Below are positions 22,356 to 34,853 of a stretch of 64,000 nucleotides of DNA, in pieces. The notes below the pieces were generated by a model, which did not search any database, was not told the origin of the DNA, and was given only the letters and a program-made list of their open reading frames with translations. The DNA comes from Anastrepha obliqua (Eukaryota > Arthropoda > Insecta > Diptera > Tephritidae), in the NCBI RefSeq assembly GCF_027943255.1, contig NC_072897.1, positions 44,862,044-44,926,043 on the forward strand. The letters run 5' to 3'. Both the position numbers and the translations under genes were made by a program. How positions within the stretch are numbered: position 1 is the first letter of the stretch; each line of letters starts with the position of its first letter.

Positions 22356-23773
22356 GAATATATTAAGAAATAAATTGATTTTTTTCAAACATTAAAATAT
22401 CAAACTAATTCATAAAAATTTGTTTATAAAACTAGCCTAAATTGGGTTGGTTGTGGAATAGACAGTTTAAACACTCTCCTGTAAAATTCGGGTAACTCAG
22501 ATATGAGGTTGTGCATTATATTGATAGAGAAATCCGCTAAAAGGTGGAATGAAGTTATAGCTTCCAATGGTACATACTTCACATAATATTATGTATTATT
22601 TAATTGTTTAAATAATTCGTAACTTTGGCTAAGAAAGAACGGAAACTTATTCCCATACCAATATTAAATATTATTACATTACTTTTATTTATTTTCTTTT
22701 ATTATTTTTATTTATTTTCAGGGACCGAAAGGATATTACAACTGAATTACTAATATATCTAGATTTTTCTTAATTATGTGTTAGTAATTATTTCACTTAT
22801 TTCGTATGGTTAGTGAGCAAGATTTACAAATTATTATGTTTTATTTCATGTTTATTTTTTTCGTCTTTTTAACTACTATGATTTATTGAAATATTTCTAA
22901 GTTATATTTCCGTCCCCAATTTAGAAAAGTTAATTATTGGCAACCGCAGGATCCAAGAATTTATTATTTAAAAAAAATGTAATATATATGTAAGCTTTAG
23001 TGACGCATACGTGTTAAATTTTTGAGTCCTGTGACCTTGCCGAAACTCTTGCGGTAACCGAAAACCCCAAGGAGAAGAGAAAAAAAACAATGTTTGTGCG
23101 AACAAGATTTTTGGCCCACTTTTCCCTCTTTGTCTTGTCCGTCTTTTTATATATTTAGGAAATAATTTGCCTCTTTATAAGCAATATTAACTCTTGTTTT
23201 TAATTATTTTAAGTATTGTAATTAATTAGATTGATTTTTATTTTATTATTGGATTTGTATGCTTTTCATTCATTATTGCTTTTTCGCACATGAAAGGAGA
23301 CTAGCTTTTCTCGAACCAGCTATGGCGGATCGTGTGTATCAGTTTTTGGAGCAACATAGCCATTTGTCATATTCGATGGAGTCACAACCTCCTTAGGCAC
23401 GATAAGATACTTGGCACGATAGCAAACTTTCAGTTTATACATTGCTCTTTTTTAATATTTTTTATACCGATTTAGTGGAAATTTCTTCACTTCTCTTAAC
23501 AATAGTACTTTATTTTAATATTTTCTAGACCTTTTTTATGTTTGAAGTTTTTTGAATTAGCCTCTTTTATTTATCAGTTTTCGCTTTGACCTTTTGCTAT
23601 GTATGGTACTTCTTTCTTTTAAAATATTATATTATTATTATTTTAGACACATTTTTTTGTTTTGTGTTGCCTTTCCATTAGTGCTCTCTTGATTGATTGT
23701 AGTGATTTTATATTAGGTGTAAAAATATATATTTTTTTTTTACTTGAATTTGTTTGTTACTAAAATCATTCTG
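22356..23773. other. AT-rich stretch, nothing recognised
   Basis: About 1.4 kb of strongly AT-rich sequence with T-runs. No ORF, TIR, LTR or RNA gene could be supported. It may include 3' sequence of the adjoining LOA element, but nothing shows this directly. Confidence 0.5.
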
Positions 23774-24867
23774 TTATCCTTTCCCACAAATTCTTTTTAT
23801 ATAACGACTTCTAAAGTTTTTCGGTCCAATCCTGTTCTGCTCTGTGACGAACCTTATCAGGTTGTTCACATCTAAGCCAGACAGCTGTTCAAGACTCTCG
23901 AACAGCGGTTTGCTCAGGGTTAACATTATGTCCTTCAATTGGGCGGGGCATTCACATTGGAAATGGAAGATTGTTTGCTTTTTCTCCGGTTGTTTGCAAC
24001 TGTGACAGTATGTGTTGTGAAGGATGTAGATTTTGGCTGCTTGTTCCCCCATAGACCAAAAGCCAGTTATGACTGCCGTTAGACTCCAGGCGGCCCCTCC
24101 TTGTTTCATGTTTATTAATGTTGACGATTGCTTAAAGTTGCAGGTGGGCTATAACGTTCTGCTAACACTTTAGAGGTTGTTGTAGCCCAACCCAGTGCCT
24201 GGATTGCAGCTTGGCTATCGGAAAGAATAGCGATATTGCCCTTAAAAGAGAAATATGTGATTAGCAGCCTACAAACTTCCCCAATTGTCAGTACTTCTGC
24301 CTGGAAGACACTGCTGGTATTAGGGAGACGCACAGATTTTTCAACTTTAAGTCTATCGGAATATATACCAGCTCCAACACCACCAGCCATTCCTCCTTAC
24401 ATGGAAAGAGAGTGGCAAAATTCTTATTGAACGTTACCGTAGAGGCGATGTAGTCAGTCTTCGCCGACGTGAACTGAGTTTGTCGGAATAATAGACTGGT
24501 ATGACCATACGGTTTTTCTTCCAAGCGACCCGCCCCATTTAGACTAATTGCAGTCATAGTTGCCGTCTTCTTAATACGCCATGATCTGATTGCACAGACT
24601 GTTATTGCACAGGCTGATCTTTGCATTCTCCCGAGTAGTTTGATGTTGTATTCTCTCTCTAGAGCTTTCCACCAAGCCACCGAGCTATACGTTAAAATTG
24701 GTTGTATAACCGCCTTATATAACCACAATGTATACTTGGGTTGAACACCCCATCCTATTCCAAGCATACGTTTAAAGGCATATAAAGCTATTTCTGCTTT
24801 CCTTACCCGTACTTTGACGTTTAATTTCCACCTAAGTTTGGAGTCCAAAATTACTCTTAAGTACTTT
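23774..24867 (-). pseudogene. LOA ORF2 C-terminal part, copy A (thumb, RNase H, zinc motif)
   Basis: The part 3' of the R1 insertion restarts at KYLRVILDSKLRW (about 24866), then WGVQPKYTLWLYKAVIQPILTYSSVAWWKALE, the LOA thumb region. RNase H follows: GVGAGIYSDRL, SSVFQAEVLTIGEVCRL and ILSDSQAAIQALG. The final segment (24109-23774) has CHSCKQPEKKQT then FHFQCECPAQL, the C-terminal CCHC-type motif. Relative to copy B it has lost about 250 bp near 24170 (between RNase H and the zinc motif) and about 50 bp near 24575. Confidence 0.85.
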
Positions 24868-25654
24868 TTTTTGCTTTTTCTTTTTGGGTAGGAGTTTAAA
24901 ATCAAAATGTCAGAAACATCATCAAAGGCACCGTCGCACCAGTGGTATGTGGGGCATGCTCCCACTAACATTATAATATTCCTCGTCCTCGGCTGATTTC
25001 CACCCTGGGACCGCTGTAAACATTTCATCAAGGTGGAGCCGCGTTTATGTCTATTGACACAACTAGGTACCTGCGTCCAGGTCCTTCTCTTGTGGACGTA
25101 TGGAGATCTTACGTCTGCGATGGTATCCACTACCCCCACTGTTTTCATACGTGGTTCTGGAGGTAATGGAACATCGGAAAATTTGCGATAGCGCAGTTTT
25201 TACGAACTATCGTCTTGTCTTCTGTCTGATATTATTGTGAGTGATTCACTCAAGTGTCTGTGTTTGTCGTCATTCTGTCCGGAAACAGTTCATCTCCATT
25301 TCGTAATTGCAACTGTAGTTGCTGTTGCTGGGTCTTGCGCTCCCATTCAATGAATTGGAGTCGTAGCATAATTTTCCAGCAAACGCTCGAACCGCCACCC
25401 ATTTAACACTGGATGAGCACATGTCCTGTACGATGTCATTAGGACTAGCTGAGTGCCCCAAAACCCTTTCAAGTATAGCACGTTCTCGTGCGAAGCGATC
25501 ACAATGAAAAGCCACGTGTTCCGCGCTTTCGATTGCATTAGGACAGCTTGGGTAGAAAGAGCTTTCTGCCAGCTGAAAGCGGTGGTGATATTCCATAAAG
25601 CAGCCATGACTGGTGATATCTGCGTAAGGTAATAATCAGTTTCACCATGCTTTC

Positions 25655-26043
25655 AAACATTTGGAGGAAACAGACGTGTTTTGATTTCGCTCCGCAGTTT
25701 TTAAGTGTATTAATATCTTTCGCTGTGCATATATGTACATATATTATTGTACGGTAGACTAAACGCGAAAACAAAGAACAATAGAAGAGAGAGAAACAAA
25801 AAAACAAAAAACAAAACAAAAAAAAAAACATTACAATAAAAAAAACCCGCTATAGAGAGTGTAAACAATCTCGTAAACAAACAATCTCGTGGGTCGGAAG
25901 AACAGCTGTCATCGTAACTGCATTACCGACTCAACGAAAAGGTATCTACTATACCGACTAAACTTCGAACCCAAAGTGCTGTGTTAGTAGATAAGTGTTT
26001 AAACATACATATATCCCAGCGCACACTACGAATTACATAAATT
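25655..26043 (+). promoter_or_regulatory. Jockey 5' leader
   Basis: About 390 bp between the left target duplication and the ORF1 start. Jockey-type elements carry an internal promoter in this region. No specific core motif can be confirmed here. An A-rich run lies at about 25790-25850. Confidence 0.45.
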
Positions 26044-27385
26044 ATGCAACGAACGCCTCCACCCGGAGGTGGCCAACTAGCGAAAAACCATGAAATTATG
26101 GCAAATAACTTAATCCACTATCAAAACATAATAAGCCAACAAGCTAACCAGTTAAAAAATATGGAAAAAATGTACATGGAATTAAAGAATGAATTAGATT
26201 TACTCAAAACAGAAAATAAAAACCTTAAAAAAAATAGTACACCTCCTAAAAAAAATGATACTAACGTACAATATGAAACGGATGAAGAGGAACTTGCACG
26301 AGAGACGGATTGGATCCTAAAAAAAGGCCAAGTAAGAAAAGGAAGGCTGAAGTATCACCTGAAATACAGGCTTCTAACTCAAAAGTTACTGCAAAAGCAT
26401 CCTTTGAGCAAAAAGAGAAGAAAATCCCGCGACCTCCACCAATAATGATATCTGGAGAATGCGATTACCAACAAATTTTTAATATTGCGAAAAAGGAAAT
26501 GAAAAAAGAGTTTCTTATTAAACTTCTAAACAATAATACTTACAAAATCAATGCATCAGATCCTGATGACTATAGAAACCTGACAAAAATGCTGACCAAT
26601 AAAAACCTATCTTGGTATACATACGAAAACAAGCAAGCCCGGCCGATTAAGGTGATGGTAAAGAGCTTGCATCATACGAGTGATCCAGGAGAAATAATAT
26701 CAAATCTTCAAAAACAAGGACTTAAAGCCATCAGCGCAGTCAATAAATTGAAATGGAAAACTAAAGAACCTTTAGATATGTTTCTCCTTACGTTTGATTC
26801 CAATGAAAACATTAAGAAAATACATGAAGTAAAAACTATCTTACACTCTGTTGTTACTATAGAAGCAGTGAGGCAATCAAAACTCATACCGCAATGCAAA
26901 TCATGCCAGGCGTATGGGCACACGCAAAACTACTGTGGCAAACAACCAAGGTGTGTCAAATGCGCAGGGAAGCATAAAACGATTGAATGCACAAAGCTTG
27001 AACAACAACAACCAAAATGCTGCAATTGTGGTGAGTCCCATCCTGCGAACTACAGGGGGTTGTTGCCAAAGAACTACAAAAGATACGTGATCAACGAGCT
27101 GGCGCAAAAATAAAAAATAATATAAATAGTACTCAAGGCAAAAATATAAATAAAAATATTATAGGTAGCTACCCAAATAACCTTACCAGCAAACCAATTT
27201 TGCAAAACAATACTACACAACTTAAAAGACCCACATTCTCACAGGTAGTAAAAGGAAACAATCACTCGGAAAACGCTAACATACTACAACAAATATTGGA
27301 AAAAATAACGACACAAAACGAGTATATGACTGCCCTAGAAAAGAGATTGCAGAAGATCGAAAAAACACTACACCTAGTTGAATAA
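26044..27385 (+). pseudogene. Jockey ORF1 (gag-like, CCHC zinc knuckles)
   Basis: Starts at ATG 26044 and runs through a coiled-coil-like segment (MEKMYMELKNELDLLKTE), a basic stretch and a conserved RPIKVMVKSLHHTSDPGEI region. It ends with the knuckles CKSCQAYGHTQNYC, CVKCAGKHKTIEC and CCNCGESHPANY. Two frame changes are visible, one at an A7 run (26319-26325) and one near a G5 run (about 27054-27058). The C-terminal part (27200-27385, FSQVVKG) then continues to a stop just 2 bases before ORF2. The family role is binding element RNA. Confidence 0.88.
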
Positions 27386-27387
27386 AA

Positions 27388-30021
27388 ATGACTAAATTTT
27401 TAAAAATAATGCTATGGAATGCAAACGGCTTGTTTAAACATCAAAGCGAGCTGGAAATGATTTTAGAAACCGAAAAAATCGACATCTGCCTAATATCTGA
27501 GACGCACTTTACCCAGCAGTCATATATCAAATTCAAAAACTACAATACATACCATTCAATTCACCCAAACAACGCCGCACGAGGAGGCGCTGCTATTATT
27601 ATAAGAAACAATATAAAGCATTACGAAGAAGGCAGCATCTCTATACCTGAATTTCAAGCAATAACCATAACAGTGGAGAGTGATAGGAATTTATCAGTCA
27701 CTGCAGTCTATAGTCCCCCAAAACATCAGATCAAATGCGACCAATACATAGAGCTAATTAATAGTCACTACAACCGATTTTTAATGGGCGGTGACTTCAA
27801 TGCGAAGCACACACACTGGGGCTCGAGATTAACCACTACAAAAGGTAGAGAATTATGCAAAGCTCTTCAACAGACTGGATGTATAACATTTTCTACTGGG
27901 ACTCCAACATACTGGCCAACGGATTCACAAAAAATACCCGACCTAATCGATTTTTTCATTGCCAAAAAAATATCAGCTAATTATATCAGCATAGAAAGCG
28001 GGTTGGATATGAACTCGGATCATTCTCCAATTTTATTAACATTATATGAAAATGCGCTTATCAAGAAATTGCCATTTACGCTAACAAATAAATATACGGA
28101 TTGGGAATATTTTAGGAACGTTTTAACCGCGGATAATCACAATGCAGAAATTACCAACACTTCCGATTTAGATGATGAAATATTAAGATTATCTAACCTT
28201 ATACAACTGGCAGCCTGGAGTAGCACTTCGGAAAAAAAGTTTGTCACATCAGGTCATAAATATACCAAAGATATTAAAGATATGGTCGCAGAAAAACGCA
28301 AAATACGAAGACGATGGCAGCAAACAAGATCTCCCTCCGACAAAAAACGACTAAATAAAATTACGAAAGAAATTTCCAGGAAAATAAAAGAATTTAAAAA
28401 CAGATCTCTGAGTACGTATCTAAAGAGCTTATCGAACGAACGCAGCACTGATTACTCGCTCTGGAAATGTACAAAAAACTTTTCACAGCCAGTAGCACAG
28501 TACCCACCAATCAAAAAAGAAGACAGTTCTTGGGCCAAAGGCAGTAAAGAAAAAGCTAATGTTTTTGCTGAGTACCTCGAGGGCATCTTTAAGCCATATG
28601 ACACGTCGAGGATAGCCGGAATGCAGCCACTTACCTATGAAACTGATGCCGAAATTCCCCTTGTTACGGATTCCGAATTGCTTGGTGAAATAAATAAACT
28701 AAAATCAAAAAAAGCGCCTGGGTATGATCTTATTACTGTTGAAATTTTAAAACAACTTCCTCAATGCACGATATCTAGGTTTACTGAAATAATGAACGCC
28801 ACATTCAAATTGCACCATATCTCAATATATTGGAAAACTGCTGAAATAATTATGTTTAATAAACCAGGGAAGCCAGCGCATGATGTCACATCTTATCGGC
28901 CTATCTCGCTCCTACCAATTATATCAAATCTGATGGAAAAGCTTTTAGCCAAACGTCTCAACATAATTATTAAGCAAAGAAATATTATACCAGTGCATCA
29001 ATTTGGTTTTCGCACAAAACATTCTACCATCGATCAAGTGCACAGAATTACTCGCATCATTGAAAACGCCTTTGAGGAAAAAAAGGTGTGCTCTGCTGTC
29101 TTTCTCGACGTGTCTAAAGCCTTTGACAAAGTTTGCCACATTGGGCTCCTCAACAAAATAAATGCGCTTCTACCAATACAATATTTTAATGTTCTAAAAT
29201 CGTACTTATCCGATCGTTTTTTCCGAATAAAATACGAAGACACATATTCCGAACTTAAGGAAATTAAAGCTGGCGTCCCACAGGGCAGCGTGCTGGGGCC
29301 CATTCTTTATATTCTTTTTACGTGTGATCTACCTATTGACATAAATTGCTCCACAGCAACTTTTGCTGACGACACAGCCATCTTATCGGTAGGAGAAACT
29401 CAGATTGACTCAATCAAAAACGTTCAAATTTATTTAAATAAAATCTCCGAGTGGACCATTAAATAGCGCATAAAACTAAACGAAACAAAATCGGTTCATT
29501 TAGACTTCACACAGAAGAAAATCAAATATCTGCCACTACATATAAACGGCGTACAAATCCCGCATCACAACACCGCCAAATACTTAGGTATGACACTAGA
29601 TACCAAGCTTAGATGGAATGCTCACGTTAAAAAGAAAAGAGAAGAGTTAGATATCAGATTTAGAAATATGTACTGGCTTATGGGCAACCAATCAGCAGGT
29701 GCATATAAGCAGGTGCTTAAACCAATTTGGACATATGGGATCCAGCTATGGGGCTGCTCAAGCTCAACCAACATAAAATCCATACAAAGATTCCAAAATA
29801 AGGTACTACGATGCGCTGTTAATGCACCTTGGTACGTCCGTAACGCCGATATCGAACGCGACCTTGGCATCGACTCAGTTGCCACTTCGATCAACATCAA
29901 CGCTAAGTCTCATATGGAAAGACTACGCCACCATGTAAATAGCGAAGCCTCAGCCCTAATTGACCCCGTTAAATGGAAAGAAAGGCTGAAACGAAAAAAA
30001 CCGCACCAACTCACGCAGTAG
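27388..30021 (+). pseudogene. Jockey ORF2: endonuclease and reverse transcriptase, one premature stop
   Basis: The AP-like endonuclease spans about residues 1-220: WNANGL, LISETHF, GGDFNAKHTHWGS and SDHSPILL. The RT follows: YRPISLLPI, FGFRTKHSTIDQ, FLDVSKAFDKV, GVPQGSVLGPILY and catalytic FADD at 29362-29373, then KYLGMTLDTKLRWNAH. A single in-frame TAG at 29464-29466 splits an otherwise open 878-codon frame. It starts at ATG 27388, directly after ORF1, as in other Jockey elements, where ORF2 is translated from the same RNA. Confidence 0.92.
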
Positions 30022-30137
30022 CCCATTTCCCTGCAAGCCTGATGCAGAGTATCTTTAAATTTAGTTGAATTGTACAAAATTAAATCCAAATTGTTCGTTA
30101 GTTTATAATTTATTAACTAGTTACAATGTAAATAATA

Positions 30138-30140
<3 letters not shown>

Positions 30141-30169
<29 letters not shown>
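30141..30169 (+). other. Jockey poly(A) tail
   Basis: An uninterrupted A-run of about 29 bases directly before the right target-site duplication. Its length suggests a young insertion. Confidence 0.92.
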
Positions 30170-30171
<2 letters not shown>

Positions 30172-32819
30172 ATGCTTTCTTTTTACCCACTGCTCGAGAT
30201 GTGATATTAACTTGTACGTCCAGCGCCCTTTAAGTGACTCTTCCCATCTTCTTTGCCACTCATACAGGGATCGCTCTCGTTCGATGGCTTTTTGTGTTGC
30301 CGTTGGTTTAGCTCCTTGCTCGCTATAGAGGCAGCGAAGCTCTCTTGCGTGAATATCAACTGGCAATTTTCCGGCTACAACACATATTGCATCGTTTGAT
30401 ACCGTTCTATATGCACATGAAACCCGTTAAGCACTCCCCCTGCGTGTGCGCACCACTTCACGCATGTGAATGTTCTTTGCTTCTGCCCATACCGGTGCCG
30501 CGTAGAGTATGATTGAGTCCACGACTGCTGATAATAGTTTCCTTCTTTCCCCTTGTGGACCACCTATATTCCGTAGTATTTTTGTGAGAGCGCCCATTAC
30601 CGCCGCTGCTTTGTTATTAACTGCTGCTAGATGTTGCTTAAAGCTCAATCTTGTGTCGATCATTACACCTAGGTATTTTATTGCCTCCTTTGAGAGTATC
30701 TCGTGTCCACCAACTGAGAGTTTCATGGTCGCCTTTTTCTTCCGAGCACTTATCAGCACTGCCTCCGTTTTATGGGCTGCCAGCTCTAGACCTGCATTGC
30801 TGAGCCAACGCTGTACCCTCGTTGCCGCATCATTGCATTTTGCTTCTAGATGATCCAGTCGCTTGTCAACTACAACTAGCGCAATGTCGTCCGCATAACC
30901 TACGATTGTTGTTTTTGCGGGAAGTTTTAATTTTAGAACCCTGTGATACATAATATTCCAAAGAGTTGGCCCCAAAACCGATCCTTGTGGAACTCCCCCT
31001 GTGACTTCATATGTTTTTGGGCCATCATCAGTGTCACCCCGTAAAATTCGTTTGCTGAAATAGCTTCGGATAATGCTCAGTAGGTAGCTTGGTATCTTCA
31101 AATTTTCTAGAGGCAGCAGTATGTTGGACCAATTTGCCGAGTTGAACGCGTTTTTTAAATCCAGCGTTATGACTGCGCAGAGCTTCATAGCAGTGCGCCC
31201 TCCGCTAATAGCGTCCCGGGCTATGTTTTTTACGATCCGGATCGCATCTTATGTTGATCTTGCACGCCGGAAACCAAATTGGTTATCGGAGAGACCACCA
31301 GGGCTTTCTAAGTATTCCTGGAACCGATCACATATGATACGTTCTAATATTTTCCCTGTTGTGTCCAACATGCATAAAGGTCTGTATGCGGCTGGGTGAT
31401 CAGGTTATTTTCCTGGCTTAAGTAGCAAAACTAAGCGCTGTAGCTTCCATCTGGTTGGAAAGGTTCCTTCTTCCAGGCATGTGGTATATAAGTCCGCAAA
31501 TATTTGCGGGTGTGCCCGCATAGCTACCTTTAGTGCATTATTTGGGACGCCGTCGGGACCAGGAGCCTTGCAGTCTTTTATGCGTTTCAGCGTTTGAAAA
31601 ATAACGTCTGTTGATACTGGTGGAACGTTTCTGCTTGTGTTGACAGCATATTCCTGATCACTACTTTGTGAGGGAAATAGTGCCACTACTATTTGCTCTA
31701 AAAGAATCGGACACGTTGGCTGTGGTGGTCTTGGCCCTCTGACGTTTCGCATCACAGTTTTATATGCCATGCCCCTGGGATCGTCGTCTGCACTCTTTCG
31801 CATTTCCTTAAAGCAATTGTTTTTGCTATTCCGAATTGCCTTCTTAAGGTGGAATTTTCGTGTACGATATTCTGCGTGCCGCTCGTTATAGTTTGGTCGA
31901 TGGCGCGCTCTTTGTACCTTTCTTCGTGCTTTGTTGCAGACTTTCCGAAGGTCGGCTATTTCGGTAGTCCACCAGTAAGCAGGTTTCCGTTTGTTGTTGT
32001 ATCGACACCTCGGCATCGACGCATCACACGCGAGTTCTATTTGTGCGGCCATTTGTTCCGCCATACTTTCTGCACCCTCGCAGGAAAGGGAGGCTTTCTC
32101 CCAAACTAATTTAAACGCTATGGGGTCGAGTGCCTTTCGTTTTCATTTTTTTGCCACTTTGATTTCACAAACTGCTGCGTCTCCCTGCCTATTTCAATGA
32201 CTATAGCTGGATGGTCACTATGCGTGTATATAGATTCGTCTACTCTCCATTTGATACTTCTCGCCGTTACACAGACTGCAAAGGCTAAGTCAATTATGGA
32301 GCGCCCTCTACTACAATCAAACGTGTATATTCCGGGGTTGTTTAGCGAGACAAGGTCCATTGCCGCAAAGGCTTCTTCCACCAACCGCCCTCTTTGAGTT
32401 GTGTATGCGCTCCCCCACGTTCTTGACCATGCGTTGAAATCTGCTGTGATGAGTATTGGGCGCTTACCTCTTAGCTCAACTTCTATAGCAGTCACCATGC
32501 GCTCAAACGCCTCAAGTGACCAGCTCGGTGGTGCATAGCAGCTTACGTAGTAGATGCCCTCTAGTTTCAGCCATGTATATCCGCTACTAGGCGTGATCAT
32601 CTTGAATTGGGGAAGTTTATCACTCATCACCCAAATCGCCATCTGCTTCTCCGAATCTACTACCCAGTTATCAGGGTCAATATTTTTGAAGGGTTCCGAT
32701 ATTAGCGCCACATCTATATTGTTTTCTGCAGCGTTTTGCCAAAGTAGGTCATGGGCTTCTCGGCAGTGGTTGGTATTCAGTTGGAGTACCTTCATGTTTT
32801 TATTTTGTGCACCGCCTCA

Positions 32820-34354
32820 TGATAGCAGGACATTTCCCACTTCCGGCCGCGTGTGGGCCCTCTCACAATGCGTATTTTTCAGCGTTTGTGCATGATGCAG
32901 CTTGATGCCCTTCTATGCCGCACCGCCTACATAGTTTCGTGCGATCCTGTTCCCTGTATGCATTCGAAATATGGTCATACGTTCAGCATTTATAGCATCT
33001 TTTTGGCGATATAACTTCTGTGACGCGACTGCGAATCCATCCCACTTTAACGTGTCCGAGCGTCAGTAGCTTTTTAGCGTCATCCGCGTGGAGTAATATG
33101 TAGACCGATTCTGTGCCCCCATGGGTGTTGCGCCTATTCTTAATTGAGCTTTCATCTGGGCTTTTCACTTGTGCCTGTTCTGCGATTGCGCTTAAAAGCT
33201 CTTCGTTCGTGGTCAGACCAGGGATGAGTCCTTTGCATTGAATTGTAATGGTGTGAGTTTTTAAATTGACGATAGCGACATCCTTTAGAGCATTTTCAAG
33301 AGCTGTGTGATAGCTTGCTGTTTCGACGTCCTTGGTTCTCTTGAGCTTAATAAGCAGTCCTCCTTTTTATGTTGGTCGCATGGTTTTCACCTTTTCACCA
33401 AGATCCTTGAATTCTACGCTATTTTTTACCTTTCGTAGCATGTCCGCATATGTCACATCCTTTGTCTTTTTCTCAATTACGATCGCATCTGACCTAGTTC
33501 GGATGGATTTGCCACCATTTCTTTTCCTTGAAGGTTTTTTCCGCACTTGCGTCCACCCTTCCTTTGACCCAATAGTTTCCGTTCTTTGAGAAAGAAGATT
33601 ATTGCTGTCACTCTTTCTTTTTTTCGCAGATGGGGGCTTGGTTGTTGCCTGCGCTGCAGTGGCTTTCGGGCTAACCTTTTCTCTCAGCCTTTTTGCTGAC
33701 AGAACCGCGTCTCTTAGGGTTACGCTTGCTGTTTTCGATACTGGGGCAGAAATTGTTAGAGCCTTGCGCTCCTCGGCTTCAAGCTTTGTGATCACGTCGG
33801 TATGGGTGCGCTTTATAATGCTGCACATCCTCCTAATGTCACCATGGACATTTTTGCGTGGTTCGACGTATGAAAGGAGGCCATCTATCTCATTGCCTAA
33901 GCGTTCGACAAGCTCATACAATGCATTTGGTTTGGGCGCTGTGGCAATGCCTTGCACTTCATTGTCCGTCTTCTGTTTTTCTTTCTGTTGTGGCTGTTCT
34001 GTAGAATCATTTTTGCCGAGATGTGATGTTGGCGTCCCGACCAAGACACCGATGATACTACTTGATTGCGCTGTTATTCTGTTTCCGCGACGCTGGCTAC
34101 CGGTGGTTCTCCTTTGTATTTTCTATAGTTGCTGTTGCTTGTGGAGGAGACCGTCTAATCACAGAGCTTCTCTTAAATGCGTTTGCAGCTTCACCTGTCG
34201 GCGAGTGAACATTTCTGTTTACATCAGGTACATGCGTCCCATCATTGAAGGTTTTCGAGTTTTTGTTTGTAATAATAAATTTGTTCATGCTATATGGGGG
34301 CCCCAACTCACATCCGCTATCTCCGCGCGTGTACGTAGTTACCGTAAGTCCCAT
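32820..34354 (-). pseudogene. R1 ORF1 (gag-like), copy A
   Basis: Open pieces at 34354-34097, 34044-33367 and 33168-32983, plus a terminal zinc-knuckle stretch (CYKC, CRRCGIEGHQAASC) to about 32880. The 225-aa core has VERLGNEIDGLLSYVEPR and a Lys/Arg-rich segment, typical of R1-clade ORF1. The segment before the knuckles contains VYILLHADDAKKLLTLGHV. Long plus-strand frames across this region (for example 33602-34483) are antisense shadows. Confidence 0.75.
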
Positions 34355-34853
34355 AGTTATCTATGTAAACAGGGAGGCCATGCGAGGGTTGACTTTGGCC
34401 CTTATGGGGTCCAGAGTTCAGAGCCAGACTTCAAGCCGGAATTAATGCGGATCCATCTCAACCCAACCTACGTGGTCACTTAAGACTACGCGCTTTGAGC
34501 GCTTTGTGAGACCTGCCACGTTTCGAAGGGGCGGGGGAGGCTATGAACCCTTCTGAAAGCCATTTTTGCAAGATTTCACTCCGCATACTCAGGTAACAGA
34601 GATTCAAAGCCCCAGCTGTTGTTCGCGTTTAGCGATTAGTACAGCCGCTCCTTACGTGGAGAACAGACGCTGACCAGAGAGCCGCTCAATATGAGTCAGA
34701 CGCTTCTAGAATTTTTTTTTTGGGTTGCCTGTTTTGGTCCGCGATTGGTATTTTATTTCCCACCTACCCTGCATATCTGCTGAGCGTTCCTCTATCCGCC
34801 ACCTGGGGACACGTCCGATGGGAGACAGGCAACTCCACACGGAGTAGTACTTT

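Larger units (their letters stand above)
25655..30169 (+). mobile_element. Jockey-clade non-LTR retrotransposon, near full length
   Basis: ACCATGCTTTC is duplicated at 25644-25654 and about 30169-30179. A poly(A) tail (about 28 A) ends the element. A 5' leader of about 390 bp precedes ORF1 and ORF2. Copy B of the duplication has the uninterrupted site at about 40460. It lies opposite to the R1 host. It is the least degraded LINE here: three small lesions only. Confidence 0.93.
25270..32795 (-). pseudogene. R1 ORF2, copy A (split by the Jockey element)
   Basis: Minus strand from 32795. Endonuclease: VLQLNTNHCREA, VALISEPF, ADFNAWSRTWGS and HSDHPAIVIE. RT: PGPDGVPNNALK, LLLKPGK, then after an in-frame TAA YRPLCMLD and FGFRRARST, a second TAA, LDLKNAFNSANW, GGVPQGSVLGPTLW and YADDIALV near 30885-30910. 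The C-terminal motif, CPNAIESAEHVAFHCDRF, lies beyond the Jockey insertion at about 25590-25480. Frames change at about 32100, 30430 (TAA after RRGSA) and near 25600. The same lesions occur in copy B, so it was already dead before duplication. Confidence 0.87.
24868..34845 (-). mobile_element. R1-clade non-LTR retrotransposon, copy A, inserted in LOA
   Basis: The LOA target AGTACTTT is duplicated at 24860-24867 and 34846-34853. The R1 5' end (minus strand ACTCCGTGTGGAGT) starts at 34845 and its 3' end has an A-rich tail at about 24868-24890. Without the Jockey insert it is about 5.4 kb, the expected R1 size. It carries ORF1 (gag) then ORF2 (endonuclease, RT, C-terminal zinc motif). No 28S rDNA surrounds it, so it is not a canonical rDNA-specific R1. 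Confidence 0.87.

Noticed and set aside
26310..26330. Programmed -1 frameshift in Jockey ORF1
   Set aside because: The A7 run fits a slippery site, but related ORF1 proteins are, to my knowledge, single frames and a second shift sits in another homopolymer; an indel or sequencing error is more likely.
30121..30366. 81-codon minus-strand ORF starting in R1 and running into a poly-Phe end
   Set aside because: The poly-Phe is the antisense of the Jockey poly(A) tail; the upstream half is genuine R1 ORF2, already included there.
30509..30853. 114-codon plus-strand ORF, repeated at 40796-41140
   Set aside because: Antisense to the R1 RT thumb region; duplicated with it.
33602..34483. 293-codon plus-strand ORF, Cys/Ser/Leu-rich, repeated at 43880-44746
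   Set aside because: It is antisense to the R1 ORF1 (Lys/Arg-rich) and is conserved only because the whole segment is duplicated.
24868..34845. rDNA (28S) locus implied by an R1 element
   Set aside because: The flanks are LOA coding sequence and no rRNA sequence is seen.
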